Source: Novosphingobium album (ex Liu et al. 2023) (GTDB taxonomy: Bacteria > Pseudomonadota > Alphaproteobacteria > Sphingomonadales > Sphingomonadaceae). From it: DNA of 64,000 nt. The position numbers and the translations under genes were made by a program. This document shows, piece by piece, positions 55,140 through 64,000 of this stretch (within the stretch, counting starts at the first letter, position 1; every line of letters begins with the position of its first letter). The stretch spans positions 103,501-167,500 of the forward strand of contig NZ_JARESE010000050.1 of assembly GCF_029076845.1 (NCBI RefSeq), read 5' to 3'. Below the pieces are notes generated by a model. That model was not told the origin of the DNA. It did not search any database and saw nothing but the letters and a program-made list of their open reading frames with translations.

Positions 55140-56441
55140 ATGAACGACAACCTGACTCCCAAGGCGATCGTCGCCGCGCTCGACGAGCACATCATCGGCC
55201 AGACCGAGGCCAAGCGCGCGGTCGCCGTGGCGTTGCGCAATCGCTGGCGCCGCCAGCGCCTGTCCGATGACTTGCGCGACGAAGTGACGCCCAAGAACAT
55301 CCTGATGATCGGCCCCACCGGCTGCGGCAAGACCGAGATCAGCCGCCGCCTCGCCCGGCTGGCCGACGCGCCCTTCGTCAAGGTGGAAGCCACCAAGTTC
55401 ACCGAGGTCGGCTATGTCGGCCGCGATGTCGAGCAGATCGCGCGCGATCTGGTCGAGGAAGCGATCCGGCTGGAAAAGGACCGGCGCCGCGAATCGGTGA
55501 AGGACGCCGCGTCCAAGGCGGCGATGGAGCGCCTGCTCAACGCGCTGGTGGGCGACAATGCCTCCGAAGCCACGCGCGAGAGCTTCCGCGCGCGCATCCG
55601 CGATCGCTCGATGGACGCGACCGAGGTGGAGATCGAGGTGGAGGACAGCCCCTCCATGCCGATGGAGATCCCCGGCATGGGCGGCTCGGTCGGCATGATC
55701 AACCTGTCGGACATCATGGGCAAGGCCTTCGGCCAGCAGAAGCTCAAGCGCCGCAAGCTGCGCGTGCCTGAAGCCTGGGAAAAGCTGCTGGAGGAGGAAT
55801 CCGAAAAGCGCATGGACCAGGACGATGTCGCGCGCGTCGCGCTGGCCAATGCCGAGACCAACGGCATCGTCTTTCTTGACGAGATCGACAAGATCGCGGT
55901 GTCCGACGTGCGCGGTGGCTCGGTCAGCCGCGAGGGCGTGCAGCGCGATCTGCTGCCGCTGATCGAGGGCACCACGGTTTCGACCAAGTACGGCCCGATG
56001 AAGACCGACCATGTGCTGTTCATCGCTAGCGGCGCGTTCCATATCGCCAAGCCTTCGGACATGCTGCCCGAACTGCAGGGCCGCCTGCCGATCCGCGTCG
56101 AGCTGAAGGCGCTGAGCGAGGAGGACTTCGTGCGGATTCTTTCCGAGACCCGCGCGAACCTGGTGGCGCAGTACAAGGCGCTGCTCGGCACCGAGCAAGT
56201 GACGGTGGAATTCGGCGCCGACGCGGTGCGCGAAGTCGCCCGGATCGCCGCGCAAGTGAACGAAAGCGTCGAGAACATCGGCGCGCGCCGCTTGCAGACG
56301 GTGATGGAAAAGCTGCTGGAAGAGCTGAGCTTCGAGGCCGAGGACCGTGTGGGCGAAACCGTGACGATCGACGCGGCCTATGTGCGCGACCGGCTGGCGA
56401 GCCTGGCGGGTGACAGCGACTTGTCGAAGTATATCCTTTGA
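55140..56441 (+). CDS. hslU: HslU ATPase subunit
   Basis: 433 residues. AAA+ unfoldase partner of HslV. Starts [17 protein letters not shown]; Walker [13 protein letters not shown]; pore loop [10 protein letters not shown]; Walker [14 protein letters not shown]-domain between; C-terminal tail [13 protein letters not shown], which inserts into HslV. ATG at 55140 preceded by GAGAAAAGA. The last part of the leader forms a hairpin. Confidence 0.97.
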   Translation: MNDNLTPKAIVAALDEHIIGQTEAKRAVAVALRNRWRRQRLSDDLRDEVTPKNILMIGPTGCGKTEISRRLARLADAPFVKVEATKFTEVGYVGRDVEQIARDLVEEAIRLEKDRRRESVKDAASKAAMERLLNALVGDNASEATRESFRARIRDRSMDATEVEIEVEDSPSMPMEIPGMGGSVGMINLSDIMGKAFGQQKLKRRKLRVPEAWEKLLEEESEKRMDQDDVARVALANAETNGIVFLDEIDKIAVSDVRGGSVSREGVQRDLLPLIEGTTVSTKYGPMKTDHVLFIASGAFHIAKPSDMLPELQGRLPIRVELKALSEEDFVRILSETRANLVAQYKALLGTEQVTVEFGADAVREVARIAAQVNESVENIGARRLQTVMEKLLEELSFEAEDRVGETVTIDAAYVRDRLASLAGDSDLSKYIL

Positions 56442-56479
56442 TACTTGGGGGAGGGGCGCCAACGCGCTAGACCTCTCCC

Positions 56480-56683
56480 ATGTCCATCCCGCCCGACGAT
56501 CGCCCCGTGTACCGCCTGCTTACCGGCAAGGACGACCGCGCCTTTTGCGAGCGGGTGTCCGAAGCGCTGGAACAGGGCTGGCGGCTCTATGGCTCGCCCA
56601 CGATCAGCTGGGACACGGCCGAAAACTGCATGAAGGCGGCGCAGGCCGTGGTGTGGAAGGACGCGGACGTCGTGAAGTCCTGA
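56480..56683 (+). CDS. DUF1737 small protein
   Basis: 67 residues. DUF1737 pattern VYRLLTGKDDRAFCERVSEAL, then GWRLYGSPTISWD and a C-terminal QAVVWKD. Predicted compact alpha/beta domain; function unknown. Follows hslU by 38 bases and may be co-transcribed. Confidence 0.85.
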   Translation: MSIPPDDRPVYRLLTGKDDRAFCERVSEALEQGWRLYGSPTISWDTAENCMKAAQAVVWKDADVVKS

Positions 56684-56714
56684 GATTCGCGGCCTGGCGC
56701 CTCGCGCCGGGCCC

Positions 56715-57488
56715 TTACTTCGGTTCCTTCCGCTCCGCTTCGACAATCGCGAAGGAGCCGGGCTCGACTTCCATCGCATCCTGCCCCAGCGTGAAGAACA
56801 CCGCCATCTCGCCGATCGGGCGCCAGAACGACATCGCGTCTTCGTCCAGCCCATAAGGGCCGCAAGCGGCGCGGGGGCCATCGGCGGTGGCGCCTGCGGC
56901 GGTGCTGACATCCACCACCAGCGCATCGGCGGGCCAGCCCTCGACACCGGCGGGGCGGACGTCGCAATCGCGCGCCTGCGCCGGGTTGCCGATCGCGGCG
57001 CGGGCGAAATTGCGAATCGCGTTCTTCGCGTCGGGATCGGCCCCGATCACGCTGGCGGCGCGTTCGTTCTTGCGGGCATCGCCGGCCAGCGCCGATTTCA
57101 CGTAAGTCAGCTGGGCGCGCCGCTTGCCGCCCGAGAAGGCGAGCGTGGTGGTCACGCCCTTGCAGCTCAGCGCGCGGTAGATCAGCCATTCTTCATCGGG
57201 CAGCGCGGTTTCGTTGACCACCCATGCGCAGCCCGGCGGCGTGGGCACCTCGGCGGCCGGATAGTCCATGTAATTGACCGCGCGGCTCACGCAGATGCCG
57301 CTGCCGGCCAGGCGCGGGCCATCGTCGGAGCAGTGCCCCTCGCCGCTTCGGGTGACGATGCCGTTGTCGGTCGGCGCGGGGCCGGGCGCCTGCGATGCGG
57401 GGCCGGTGGTCTCCCCGAAGGGATCGGCCTGGTCACAGGCGGACACCGCCAGCGCGATCAGCGCCGTGGCCAGAATCAGTCGTGACAC
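56715..57488 (-). CDS. Hypothetical lipoprotein
   Basis: 257 residues. Signal peptide and lipobox LAVSAC (Cys18), a Pro/Ala-rich linker, and a globular region with several cysteines (GHCSDDG, GICVSRAVNYMDYPAAEV, SCKGVTTTLAFSGGKRR, DCDVRPAGVEGW, ACGPYGLDEDAMSFWR). Not recognised. The ABC exporter gene starts its own unit 43 bases away on the same strand. Confidence 0.8.
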   Translation of the reverse strand: MSRLILATALIALAVSACDQADPFGETTGPASQAPGPAPTDNGIVTRSGEGHCSDDGPRLAGSGICVSRAVNYMDYPAAEVPTPPGCAWVVNETALPDEEWLIYRALSCKGVTTTLAFSGGKRRAQLTYVKSALAGDARKNERAASVIGADPDAKNAIRNFARAAIGNPAQARDCDVRPAGVEGWPADALVVDVSTAAGATADGPRAACGPYGLDEDAMSFWRPIGEMAVFFTLGQDAMEVEPGSFAIVEAERKEPK

Positions 57489-57530
57489 GTATTTTACCTT
57501 TATCCGGCGCTCTGGCCCGAGCTTGGGCCC

Positions 57531-59351
57531 TTATTCGGCCGCTTCGCCGAGTTCTTCCGCGTCCGCTGCCTGCCGTGCCCACATTTCGGCATAAAGTCCA
57601 TCGCGGCGCAGCAGCGCGGCATGGCTGCCGCTTTCGGCAAGCCGGCCATCCTGCAGGACCAGGATGCGATCGGCGTCCGCCACGGTGGAGAGCCGGTGCG
57701 CGATCGAGATGCTGGTGCGGTTGGCCGAAACACGGTGCAGCGTGGCCAGGATGTCCTGCTCGGTGCGGGTGTCGAGCGCGCTGGTCGCTTCGTCGAGCAG
57801 CAGGATCGGCGGGTTCTTGACCAGCGTGCGCGCGATGGCGACGCGCTGCTTCTCGCCGCCCGAAAGCTTCAGGCCGCGTTCGCCCACTTCGGTATCGAAG
57901 CCTTGCGGCAAGCGCTCGATCAGCCCCATCAGCGCGGCACCCTGCGCGGCCGCCTCGACATCGGCCGCGCTCGCGCAGTCGCGGCCATAGGCGATGTTGT
58001 AGCCGATCGATTCGTTGAACAGTACCGAGTCCTGCGGGACGATGCCGATCTGCGCGCGCAGCGAGGCTTGCGTCACCGCGCGGATATCCTGCCCGTCGAT
58101 CAGGATGCGGCCGGATTGCGGATCGTAGAAGCGGAACAGCAGCCGCGCGATGGTGGACTTGCCCGCGCCCGACGGGCCGACAATGGCGAAATGCTGCCCC
58201 GCCGGCACTTCGAACGACAGGCCGTGCAGGATCGTGCGGTCCGGCTCATAGCCGAACACCACGTCCTCGAAGGCGACGCTCGGCCGCGCGATGACGAGCG
58301 CGGGGGCGCCGGGCGCATCCCTCACTTCGACATCGGTATCCATCAGCCGGAACATCTCGGCCATGTCGATCAGCCCTTGCCGGATCGTGCGATAGACGGT
58401 GCCCAGCATGTCAAGCGGGCGGAAAAGCTGCGTCAGGTACGTGTTGACGAAGACGAGATCGCCCACGCTCATCCGCCCTTGCGACCAGCCCCACACGGTA
58501 TAGCCCATCGCGCCCGCCATCAGCAGGTTGACGATCACCGCCTGCGCGATGTTGAGCAGGCCCAGCGAGTTCTCCGACGTCACCGCCGCCTTGGCATAGG
58601 CGCTGGTCGCTTGCGAATAGCGCGCGATCTCGCGCGATTCGGCGTTGAAGTATTTCACCGTCTCGTAATTGAGCAGCGAATCGACCGCGCGCGACAGCGC
58701 CTGCCCGTCGAGCCGGTTCATCTTCTCGCGCAGCTTGGAACGCCATTCGGTGATCCAGCGCGTGATCGCGGCATAGGCGATCACGGAAACGGCCGTGGCG
58801 ACGACCAGCCCCAGGCCGAAGTGGAAATAGAAGATCACCGCCACCGCGATCAGCTCGATCACCGTGGGCGCCAGGTTGAACAGCAGGAAATAGAGCATCA
58901 CGTCGATGCTCTTGGTTCCGCGTTCGACCACCTTGGTCACTTCGCCGGTGCGGCGGCCCAGGTGGAAGCGCAGGCTGAGCTGGTGCAGCCGGCCGAACAC
59001 GTCCTCGGCCAGCGCGCGCGTCGCTTCCTGCCCGACTCGCTCGAACACGATGTTGCGCAGGTTCTCGAACAGCACCGAGGCGAAGCGGCCCAGCGCATAG
59101 GCCAGCACGAAGGCCAGCGCGACGGTGAGCACCGGCCCGCCGCCCACGGTCATCGTATCGACCGCGCGCTTGTAGAAAAAAGGCAGGGCCAGCGTGATGC
59201 CCTTGGCCGCCAGGATCAGCCCGACCGATATGGCGACTCGCGCGCGCAGCCCCGCGTTGTCGGCCGGCCAGAGGTAGGGCAGGAAGCGGGCGACCGTGTG
59301 CCAGCCGTCATGGCGGGCGTTCGGATTGGGGGCGACGGTTTCGGGTGGCAT
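57531..59351 (-). CDS. Atm1-type ABC exporter (type I, half-transporter)
   Basis: 606 residues. Six-helix membrane domain plus nucleotide-binding domain: Walker A GPSGAGKST, signature LSGGEKQR, Walker B ILLLDEATSALDTRTEQD, switch His in AHRLSTVADAD. Membrane part typical of Atm1/HMT1 (LRNIVFERVGQEATRALAEDVFGRLHQLS, FHLGRRTGEVTKVVERGTKSID). The N. aromaticivorans relative exports glutathione-bound metals, so a glutathione/heavy metal or Fe-S-related role is inferred. The start at 59351 follows AAGGG. Confidence 0.93.
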   Translation of the reverse strand: MPPETVAPNPNARHDGWHTVARFLPYLWPADNAGLRARVAISVGLILAAKGITLALPFFYKRAVDTMTVGGGPVLTVALAFVLAYALGRFASVLFENLRNIVFERVGQEATRALAEDVFGRLHQLSLRFHLGRRTGEVTKVVERGTKSIDVMLYFLLFNLAPTVIELIAVAVIFYFHFGLGLVVATAVSVIAYAAITRWITEWRSKLREKMNRLDGQALSRAVDSLLNYETVKYFNAESREIARYSQATSAYAKAAVTSENSLGLLNIAQAVIVNLLMAGAMGYTVWGWSQGRMSVGDLVFVNTYLTQLFRPLDMLGTVYRTIRQGLIDMAEMFRLMDTDVEVRDAPGAPALVIARPSVAFEDVVFGYEPDRTILHGLSFEVPAGQHFAIVGPSGAGKSTIARLLFRFYDPQSGRILIDGQDIRAVTQASLRAQIGIVPQDSVLFNESIGYNIAYGRDCASAADVEAAAQGAALMGLIERLPQGFDTEVGERGLKLSGGEKQRVAIARTLVKNPPILLLDEATSALDTRTEQDILATLHRVSANRTSISIAHRLSTVADADRILVLQDGRLAESGSHAALLRRDGLYAEMWARQAADAEELGEAAE

Positions 59352-59442
59352 GGCCCTTAATGTAAGCCGCGCGCGGAAAAGCGAAAGGCAGGCCGGCGCG
59401 GCCATGCGTCCCAGGCCGGATTTCGGGCGCGCGTCTTATCCG

Positions 59443-60366
59443 TCAGAAATCCAGGGGCGGTATTCTCGGCGTCGATTTCTCGACGTCGAACATCACCCGG
59501 CGCGTATCGAAATCGATCGCGACGCGGTTGAACGCGCGCAGTTCGCGCATCCCCAGGAAGATCGCGGGGCGCTTTTCCAGATCGAGCTGGGCGAAAGCGG
59601 GGGTATCGGCGAAGGCCAGCAGGATGTTGTTGATGTTGAGACCGGCGATCCGCAGCTCGCGCGCGAAGCCGACGTCGGCCACCAGCGTCTGGCCGGTGAC
59701 GCTGGCCAGCGTCGCCTGCCCGAACCGCTTCTCGCGCAGCGCGCGCTGCAAGGCCCGGTTGGCCACCGTGACGCTGGCGCCGGTATCGATCACCACGTTG
59801 GTGCGGACCCCGTCGATCATCGCGTCGGTCATGATGAGCTGGCCCGACTTGCGCCGCGCGCGCACCACGATCTCATAGCCGCGATTGCCGCCCAGCGTCC
59901 TGGCATCGCCGATGGCGATGGTATCGCGCGCGAAATCGAGCAGCACGCGCCGGTCCTGCAGGCTGTCGGTGCCGACGATGCCGTCAGCGCCCATGTGCTG
60001 GTCTTCCAGCAGCGGCACGGTGAGGCCGAACAGCGTCTGTTCGCCAAAGGCCATCTGCCCGACTTGCGCGGTGGCGACATGGTCCGATCCGGCGATGCCG
60101 ATCACCCGCACGGTCGGCCCGGGCGCCAGCTTGAGATTGCTGGCCAGCGCGCTCGAGACGATGGTGCGCTGCGATCCGGTGTCGATCAGGAAACGGTATG
60201 GTCCGCTGCCTTCGACCGCGACGGGAACGGTCATCCGTTCGTGCCCGTCGTCGCGCGTCTGGATGATGTCCTGCGGCTCGCTTTCCCCGGTCAGCGGCAC
60301 CTGATCGGCGCCCAGAATCACGGGGTCGGCGATCAGCAAGGCAAGCGCTGCGGCAATTCCCGACAT
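59443..60366 (-). CDS. Retropepsin-like aspartic protease with two DTG domains
   Basis: 307 residues. N-terminal hydrophobic signal, then two pepsin/retropepsin-like lobes, each with its own active-site motif: FLIDTGSQRTIVSS and VVIDTGASVTVANR. Each is followed by the usual ADGIVGTD or FLGMRE flap-type segment. A single chain could therefore fold as a pseudo-dimer, like gag-type or PerP-like proteases. Start at 60366 after GGGAGAGAACCG. Substrate unknown. Confidence 0.88.
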   Translation of the reverse strand: MSGIAAALALLIADPVILGADQVPLTGESEPQDIIQTRDDGHERMTVPVAVEGSGPYRFLIDTGSQRTIVSSALASNLKLAPGPTVRVIGIAGSDHVATAQVGQMAFGEQTLFGLTVPLLEDQHMGADGIVGTDSLQDRRVLLDFARDTIAIGDARTLGGNRGYEIVVRARRKSGQLIMTDAMIDGVRTNVVIDTGASVTVANRALQRALREKRFGQATLASVTGQTLVADVGFARELRIAGLNINNILLAFADTPAFAQLDLEKRPAIFLGMRELRAFNRVAIDFDTRRVMFDVEKSTPRIPPLDF

Positions 60367-60413
60367 CGGTTCTCTCCCTCCCACGTGGCATCGTGGCCGG
60401 GGGAGAGCGCAGA

Positions 60414-61334
60414 TTACACCCTGAAGATGCTTTCGTCACGAACCGAGATCGGTTCGGGCAGGGTTATTGCCGCCGGCATGGTCAGGAAGAAAGGATCGTG
60501 CGCGGTCGCGACCTTGCGGATGAACCAGGCCTCGCTCTCGGCGATGGCGTGGCGGTCGCCCGCATCGAGCAGGCGCGGGCTCGACTGGCCGGGTGGGAAA
60601 CGGATGAAGCGGCGGTGGCCGGCCAGCCTTGCCGGAAAGGCCTGGGCGATGATCGTGGGCACGACGTGCTCGTCCGAACAGACCGTGCCCCACAGCCGCG
60701 TCGAGGCCAGGAGGCGCGGCAACTCGCGCGCCAGCAGCGCCAGCGCGTCGGCCGGCAGCGACCACCATTGCGAGCCGTAGTGCCAGCGCCCGTAAGGCAG
60801 CGATCGGCGCGCGCCGATCGCCGCGCGTGCCGCATCGAGCCAGCGGGCCAGGCGGCGCAGCTCCCACGTCACCGCATAGGCGCGGGCATCGCGCCGGGGA
60901 TCGAGCCGCAGCCAGGGCGTATCGAAGCGGAACGTTTCCATCCGCTCCTCGTGATGGCCGGGGATGGCCTCGACATGGCAGAGCCCGCCGCTGCTGGCGA
61001 GCTGCGCTGCCAGGTCGGCGCGCGTCACGGCGGGCCAGTCCGCCCCGCTGATCAGGTGGGCATAGTCGCAGCCGGTGCCGGCGGCATCGCGCACCAGCCG
61101 GGCGATCGCCTCCACCTGGCTCATGTGGCCCCAGCGCACCGCGACCGGATCGGCGATCACGCGCACGCGCCCGGACGGATCGGCCGGCCGCCGGCGCAGC
61201 GCCTGCCACAGCGCCGATCGCTTGTCGGCATGGACGATGGCCACGTCGGGCGATGCCGGCGGCACCAGCACGGACAGCAGCGCGTCCAGCTGCGCTGCGT
61301 TCTCGTGCGCCAGGATCAGGTAGGCCATCCGCAT
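60414..61334 (-). CDS. Core-2/I-branching-like glycosyltransferase (GT14 type)
   Basis: 306 residues. Begins with MAYLILAHENAAQLDALLSVL; VAIVHADKRS, HLISGADWPAVTRADL, GSQWWSLPADALALL and SDEHVVPTIIAQ are the family blocks of beta-1,6-GlcNAc or xylosyl-transferase-like proteins. No obvious signal or membrane helix, suggesting a cytosolic transferase in polysaccharide synthesis. ATG at 61334 is followed two codons later by another ATG. Last gene of the polysaccharide cluster. Confidence 0.85.
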   Translation of the reverse strand: MRMAYLILAHENAAQLDALLSVLVPPASPDVAIVHADKRSALWQALRRRPADPSGRVRVIADPVAVRWGHMSQVEAIARLVRDAAGTGCDYAHLISGADWPAVTRADLAAQLASSGGLCHVEAIPGHHEERMETFRFDTPWLRLDPRRDARAYAVTWELRRLARWLDAARAAIGARRSLPYGRWHYGSQWWSLPADALALLARELPRLLASTRLWGTVCSDEHVVPTIIAQAFPARLAGHRRFIRFPPGQSSPRLLDAGDRHAIAESEAWFIRKVATAHDPFFLTMPAAITLPEPISVRDESIFRV

Positions 61335-61348
61335 CGCCCGGGCCCCGG

Positions 61349-62875
61349 TCAGTGCAGCGCGGCCAGCCGCCGGCCGATGACGCGTATCACCGGCAGCGAG
61401 GCGGCGAGCCCCAGCAAGTCGTCGAGCGCCGGGTGGCGGACGATGAACAGCGTCGCGAACCAGCCGGCCACGCCCAGCGCCACCGCGACCAGGAGTACGG
61501 GAAACGTGATCGTCGCGGGCGGCATCCAGAAGAGATAGGCCAGCGCCAGCGGCGTTACCGCCACCAGCGTGGCCGCGCCGCTGCGCGCATAGATCGCCAG
61601 CAGCGCCCGCGCGTCGAAGCCGACGAGGCGGTGGATGAAGCGCGCATAGAGGCACAGCCACGCCGCGCCGTAGATCAGCCGCGAAGCCGCCGCGCCTTCG
61701 ACGCCCCACAGGCAGCCGATCGCGAGCAGCGATATCGACAGCAGCGTATCGACCAGGTTGAGCGCCAGCAGCCGGTTGAGCTTGCCCAGCAGGATCGGCA
61801 AGTCGATCACCAGCGGCAGCGCGACGAGCATCAGCTCGGTAAGCGCGATCATCGCCAGCAGCGGCGCCACGCCCATCCACAGCTCGCCATAGAGCAGCCG
61901 CACGATCGGCTCTGACGCCAGCGCCAGCCCGGTCATCCCCGGCCAGATCACCGCCGAATAGCCGGCGCAGACCCGCAGGTAAGCGGGGCCGAGCGGCTCG
62001 CCCCGGTCCCGCATACGCGCGAAGGCGGGATACATCACGCTGCCGATGGCGCCCGAGATCAATTGGCGGAACTGGTCGGAAAGGCTCGTGGCGCGGCTGT
62101 AGAGGCCGACGGCGGTCAGCGTCAGCAGCTTGCCGACGATGAGGTCCGGCGTGCGCGTGCCGAGCGCGCCGGACAGATAGAGCACGCTGGAACGCGTGCC
62201 GAAGCTCAGCACTTCGCGCAGGCTGTCGAAGCGCAGCGGCCAGGGCGGGGCGGGGCGCAGCGCCTGCGCGATCAGGCCGCGCCCGATGCCCGCCGCAACC
62301 GTGGCCCAGGCCAGCGCGAAGGACGAAAAGCCCAGCGCGGCGAGCGTCAGCGCGACGCCGGCCTGGATCGCCGCCGCGCCGACATTGACGGCGGCAAGCC
62401 GGTGGAACTGCATGGTCCGGGCCATCAGCGCCATCGGCACGACCGAAAGCGGCAGGAACAGATAGCTCGCCGCGATGATCGCGAGGATCGGGCCGAGATC
62501 TGGCTGCCGGTAGGTCGCGGCCATCGGCCAGGCGAGCGCGGCGATGGCGGCCGCGATGGCGAGCGAGAACAGCAGCGCCACCGAACTGCAGCGGCGCACT
62601 TCGTCCCGATCCAGCTCGGCGAGCCCGGAGATATAGCGTGACAGCCCGAAGTCCTGCAGGATCGCGACCAGCAGCGCCGCCGCCAGCGCGATCGAGAACA
62701 GCCCGACTTCCGCCGGCGCCATGAAGAAGCGCGAGATGATCACCGAGCTGGCGAACTGGATGGCGAAGGAGGCGTATTGCGCCACCATGGCCCAGACCGC
62801 CGCGCCGCGCACGCTCATCGCCGTCTCCTCAGCGGGTGGCCGGGGCGCTTCGGGCGGCGGTGGGGACGTGTCCAT
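61349..62875 (-). CDS. Wzx/MATE-type polysaccharide flippase
   Basis: 508 residues, 12-14 predicted membrane helices. RfbX/MVF-family lipid-linked oligosaccharide exporter: AMVAQYASFAIQFASSVIISRFF at the first helix, later GTRSSVLYLSGALGTRTPDLIVGK. The start at 62875 lies 5 bases after the preceding gene; an in-frame ATG at 62818 (MSVRGAAVW) is an alternative if the Pro-rich N-terminus is not translated. Flips repeat units made by the neighbouring glycosyltransferases, by inference. Confidence 0.9.
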   Translation of the reverse strand: MDTSPPPPEAPRPPAEETAMSVRGAAVWAMVAQYASFAIQFASSVIISRFFMAPAEVGLFSIALAAALLVAILQDFGLSRYISGLAELDRDEVRRCSSVALLFSLAIAAAIAALAWPMAATYRQPDLGPILAIIAASYLFLPLSVVPMALMARTMQFHRLAAVNVGAAAIQAGVALTLAALGFSSFALAWATVAAGIGRGLIAQALRPAPPWPLRFDSLREVLSFGTRSSVLYLSGALGTRTPDLIVGKLLTLTAVGLYSRATSLSDQFRQLISGAIGSVMYPAFARMRDRGEPLGPAYLRVCAGYSAVIWPGMTGLALASEPIVRLLYGELWMGVAPLLAMIALTELMLVALPLVIDLPILLGKLNRLLALNLVDTLLSISLLAIGCLWGVEGAAASRLIYGAAWLCLYARFIHRLVGFDARALLAIYARSGAATLVAVTPLALAYLFWMPPATITFPVLLVAVALGVAGWFATLFIVRHPALDDLLGLAASLPVIRVIGRRLAALH

Positions 62876-62880
62876 GCGGT

Positions 62881-63873
62881 TCAGCCCATGGCCAGCGTGG
62901 CGGCCAGCCGCGCCGCGCGCACCGGCTCGCCGAAGCGCACGAGCCGGGCGACGACGCGCCACATCCCGTCGCGCCGCCCGCCCTCGCGCAGATAGCGGCA
63001 GAGCAGGTCGAAACCGTCATCGCGCAGGCTGGCACGCGAATAGAGCAGGCCGGGCGCGACTCTGGCGCGCACTTGGCGGGCGATGCCCTCGCGGCCGAAC
63101 AGCGCGTCGAGCTCGTCGATGGGGGGCAGCCGCTCCAGATTCGCGGTCGGGTCCGGGCGCCCGGCAAGGCGCTCGCGATAGGCAAGGTAGGAAACGGCGG
63201 CGCCGATCTGCTGTTCGGTGGCGTGCCGGCTGGAAACCTGGTTTTCGTAATGGCGGTAGCGCATCAGCCGTTCGGGAATGCTGCACAGCTTGGTCACGCT
63301 CGCGAGGCGCAGCCACAGGTCGTAGTCCTCGCAGTGGCGGAAGGCGGCGTGATAATCGCCGACCGACCGCACGACCTCGCGCCGGAACATCGCGGCGGGA
63401 TGGCAGATCAGTGGCGATCCGGTCTCGATCGCGCGAAGGAAGCCTTCGTGGCTGGTCGGGTGATCGTTGCCCGAAAGCGAATAGGGGGCGCCGGCCTCGT
63501 CGATGTCCTCGGTCCAGGTGCCGACCACGCCGTAGTCGGGATGATCGGCCAGGAAGGCGATCTGCTTCTCGAAGCGCTGCGGCCGGCAGATGTCGTCCGC
63601 GTCCATGCGCGCGATGATCGGCGCGCGGGCGCGGGCCAGCATCTCGTTGAGGCTGGCGATCAGGCCACGGTTCTCGCGGATGATCGGGCGGATGCGGGAA
63701 TCGCGATCCGCATAGTGGTGCACGATGTCCGGGGTGGCATCGCGCGAGCCATCATCGAGAATCAGGAATTCGAAATCGCCGAATCCCTGCGCGAGCACGC
63801 TCTCGATGGATTCGGCAAGGAAGCGCTCGCCATTGTAGACGCTCATTGCAACGCTGATCGCCGGTATCGTCAT
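62881..63873 (-). CDS. Family 2 glycosyltransferase
   Basis: 330 residues. GT-A fold: ISVAMSVYNGERFLAESIESVL, DDGSRDATPDIV, metal motif ARMDADDICRPQRFEKQ, and acceptor-side EDYDLWLRLA. Inverting sugar-nucleotide transferase; sugar unknown. ATG at 63873 is preferred for homology; an ATG at 63912 (13 codons further) is possible. First visible gene of the polysaccharide cluster; the rest presumably continues beyond the window or this is the end of an island. Confidence 0.9.
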   Translation of the reverse strand: MTIPAISVAMSVYNGERFLAESIESVLAQGFGDFEFLILDDGSRDATPDIVHHYADRDSRIRPIIRENRGLIASLNEMLARARAPIIARMDADDICRPQRFEKQIAFLADHPDYGVVGTWTEDIDEAGAPYSLSGNDHPTSHEGFLRAIETGSPLICHPAAMFRREVVRSVGDYHAAFRHCEDYDLWLRLASVTKLCSIPERLMRYRHYENQVSSRHATEQQIGAAVSYLAYRERLAGRPDPTANLERLPPIDELDALFGREGIARQVRARVAPGLLYSRASLRDDGFDLLCRYLREGGRRDGMWRVVARLVRFGEPVRAARLAATLAMG

Positions 63874-64000
63874 GCCTGCGTTTTGTCCCGGATTTCCTAG
63901 GGTTTTCGTCATACGTCCCGAGCCTTGGGCCCTACGCGAACAGGGTAAACAAACCATGATCCCGGGGCCCCGCGGGCAGGCGCGATTCGACCGCCGGGAT

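Overview
High-G+C, densely coded chromosomal DNA from an alphaproteobacterium, most likely Sphingomonadales (Novosphingobium, Sphingobium or Sphingomonas type). This rests on recognised families: COQ9, a CBP3-type cytochrome bc1 chaperone, an EipA/DUF1134 envelope protein, an Atm1-type ABC exporter, hslVU, NodT-type outer-membrane factors and a long TonB-dependent receptor. No searches were run. No phage, IS, integrase or CRISPR signature was seen; this looks like core chromosome with a metabolic and efflux accessory block.

Layout. (1) 1-970: 3' end of a repeat-bearing, probably secreted protein. (2) 972-5765: a translationally coupled coxG-coxM-coxS-coxL-type molybdenum hydroxylase operon whose large subunit carries an extra C-terminal beta domain. 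(3) 5941-10290: TonB, sigma-54 (rpoN), LptB and small membrane proteins, including a 30-residue one. (4) 10327-29685: two complete tripartite RND efflux operons (the first with a divergent TetR and a perfect operator palindrome, the second with a divergent LysR), a LysR/aldo-keto reductase/zinc alcohol dehydrogenase cluster, and a TonB-dependent receptor. (5) 30038-39108: an Hsp70-like protein and a CzcBAC-type heavy-metal RND operon, divergent from a two-component system across a repeat-rich promoter region. (6) 39175-41114: a ferredoxin and cytochrome P450 pair, the P450 with a C-terminal add-on. (7) 41399-60366: housekeeping genes: tRNA-Ser(GCU), EipA, aminotransferase, riboflavin synthesis (ribD, ribE), YgjP-like metallopeptidase, YcgN, SCO1, ankyrin protein, COQ9, feoAB, ssb, DUF177, bc1 chaperone, bamE, hslVU, Atm1-type exporter and a double-DTG aspartic protease. 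(8) 60414-63873: a three-gene polysaccharide cluster (GT2, flippase, core-2-like glycosyltransferase).

Themes. Envelope export and metal handling dominate: three RND systems, TonB with a receptor, FeoAB with a Fur-like box, SCO1 and Atm1. Oxidative catabolism is represented by the Cox-type hydroxylase and the P450/ferredoxin pair. The best leads for something undescribed are the fused CoxL with its unusual active-site loop, the P450 with its helical C-terminal module, the 30-residue membrane peptide, and several precise inverted or direct repeats in regulatory gaps.
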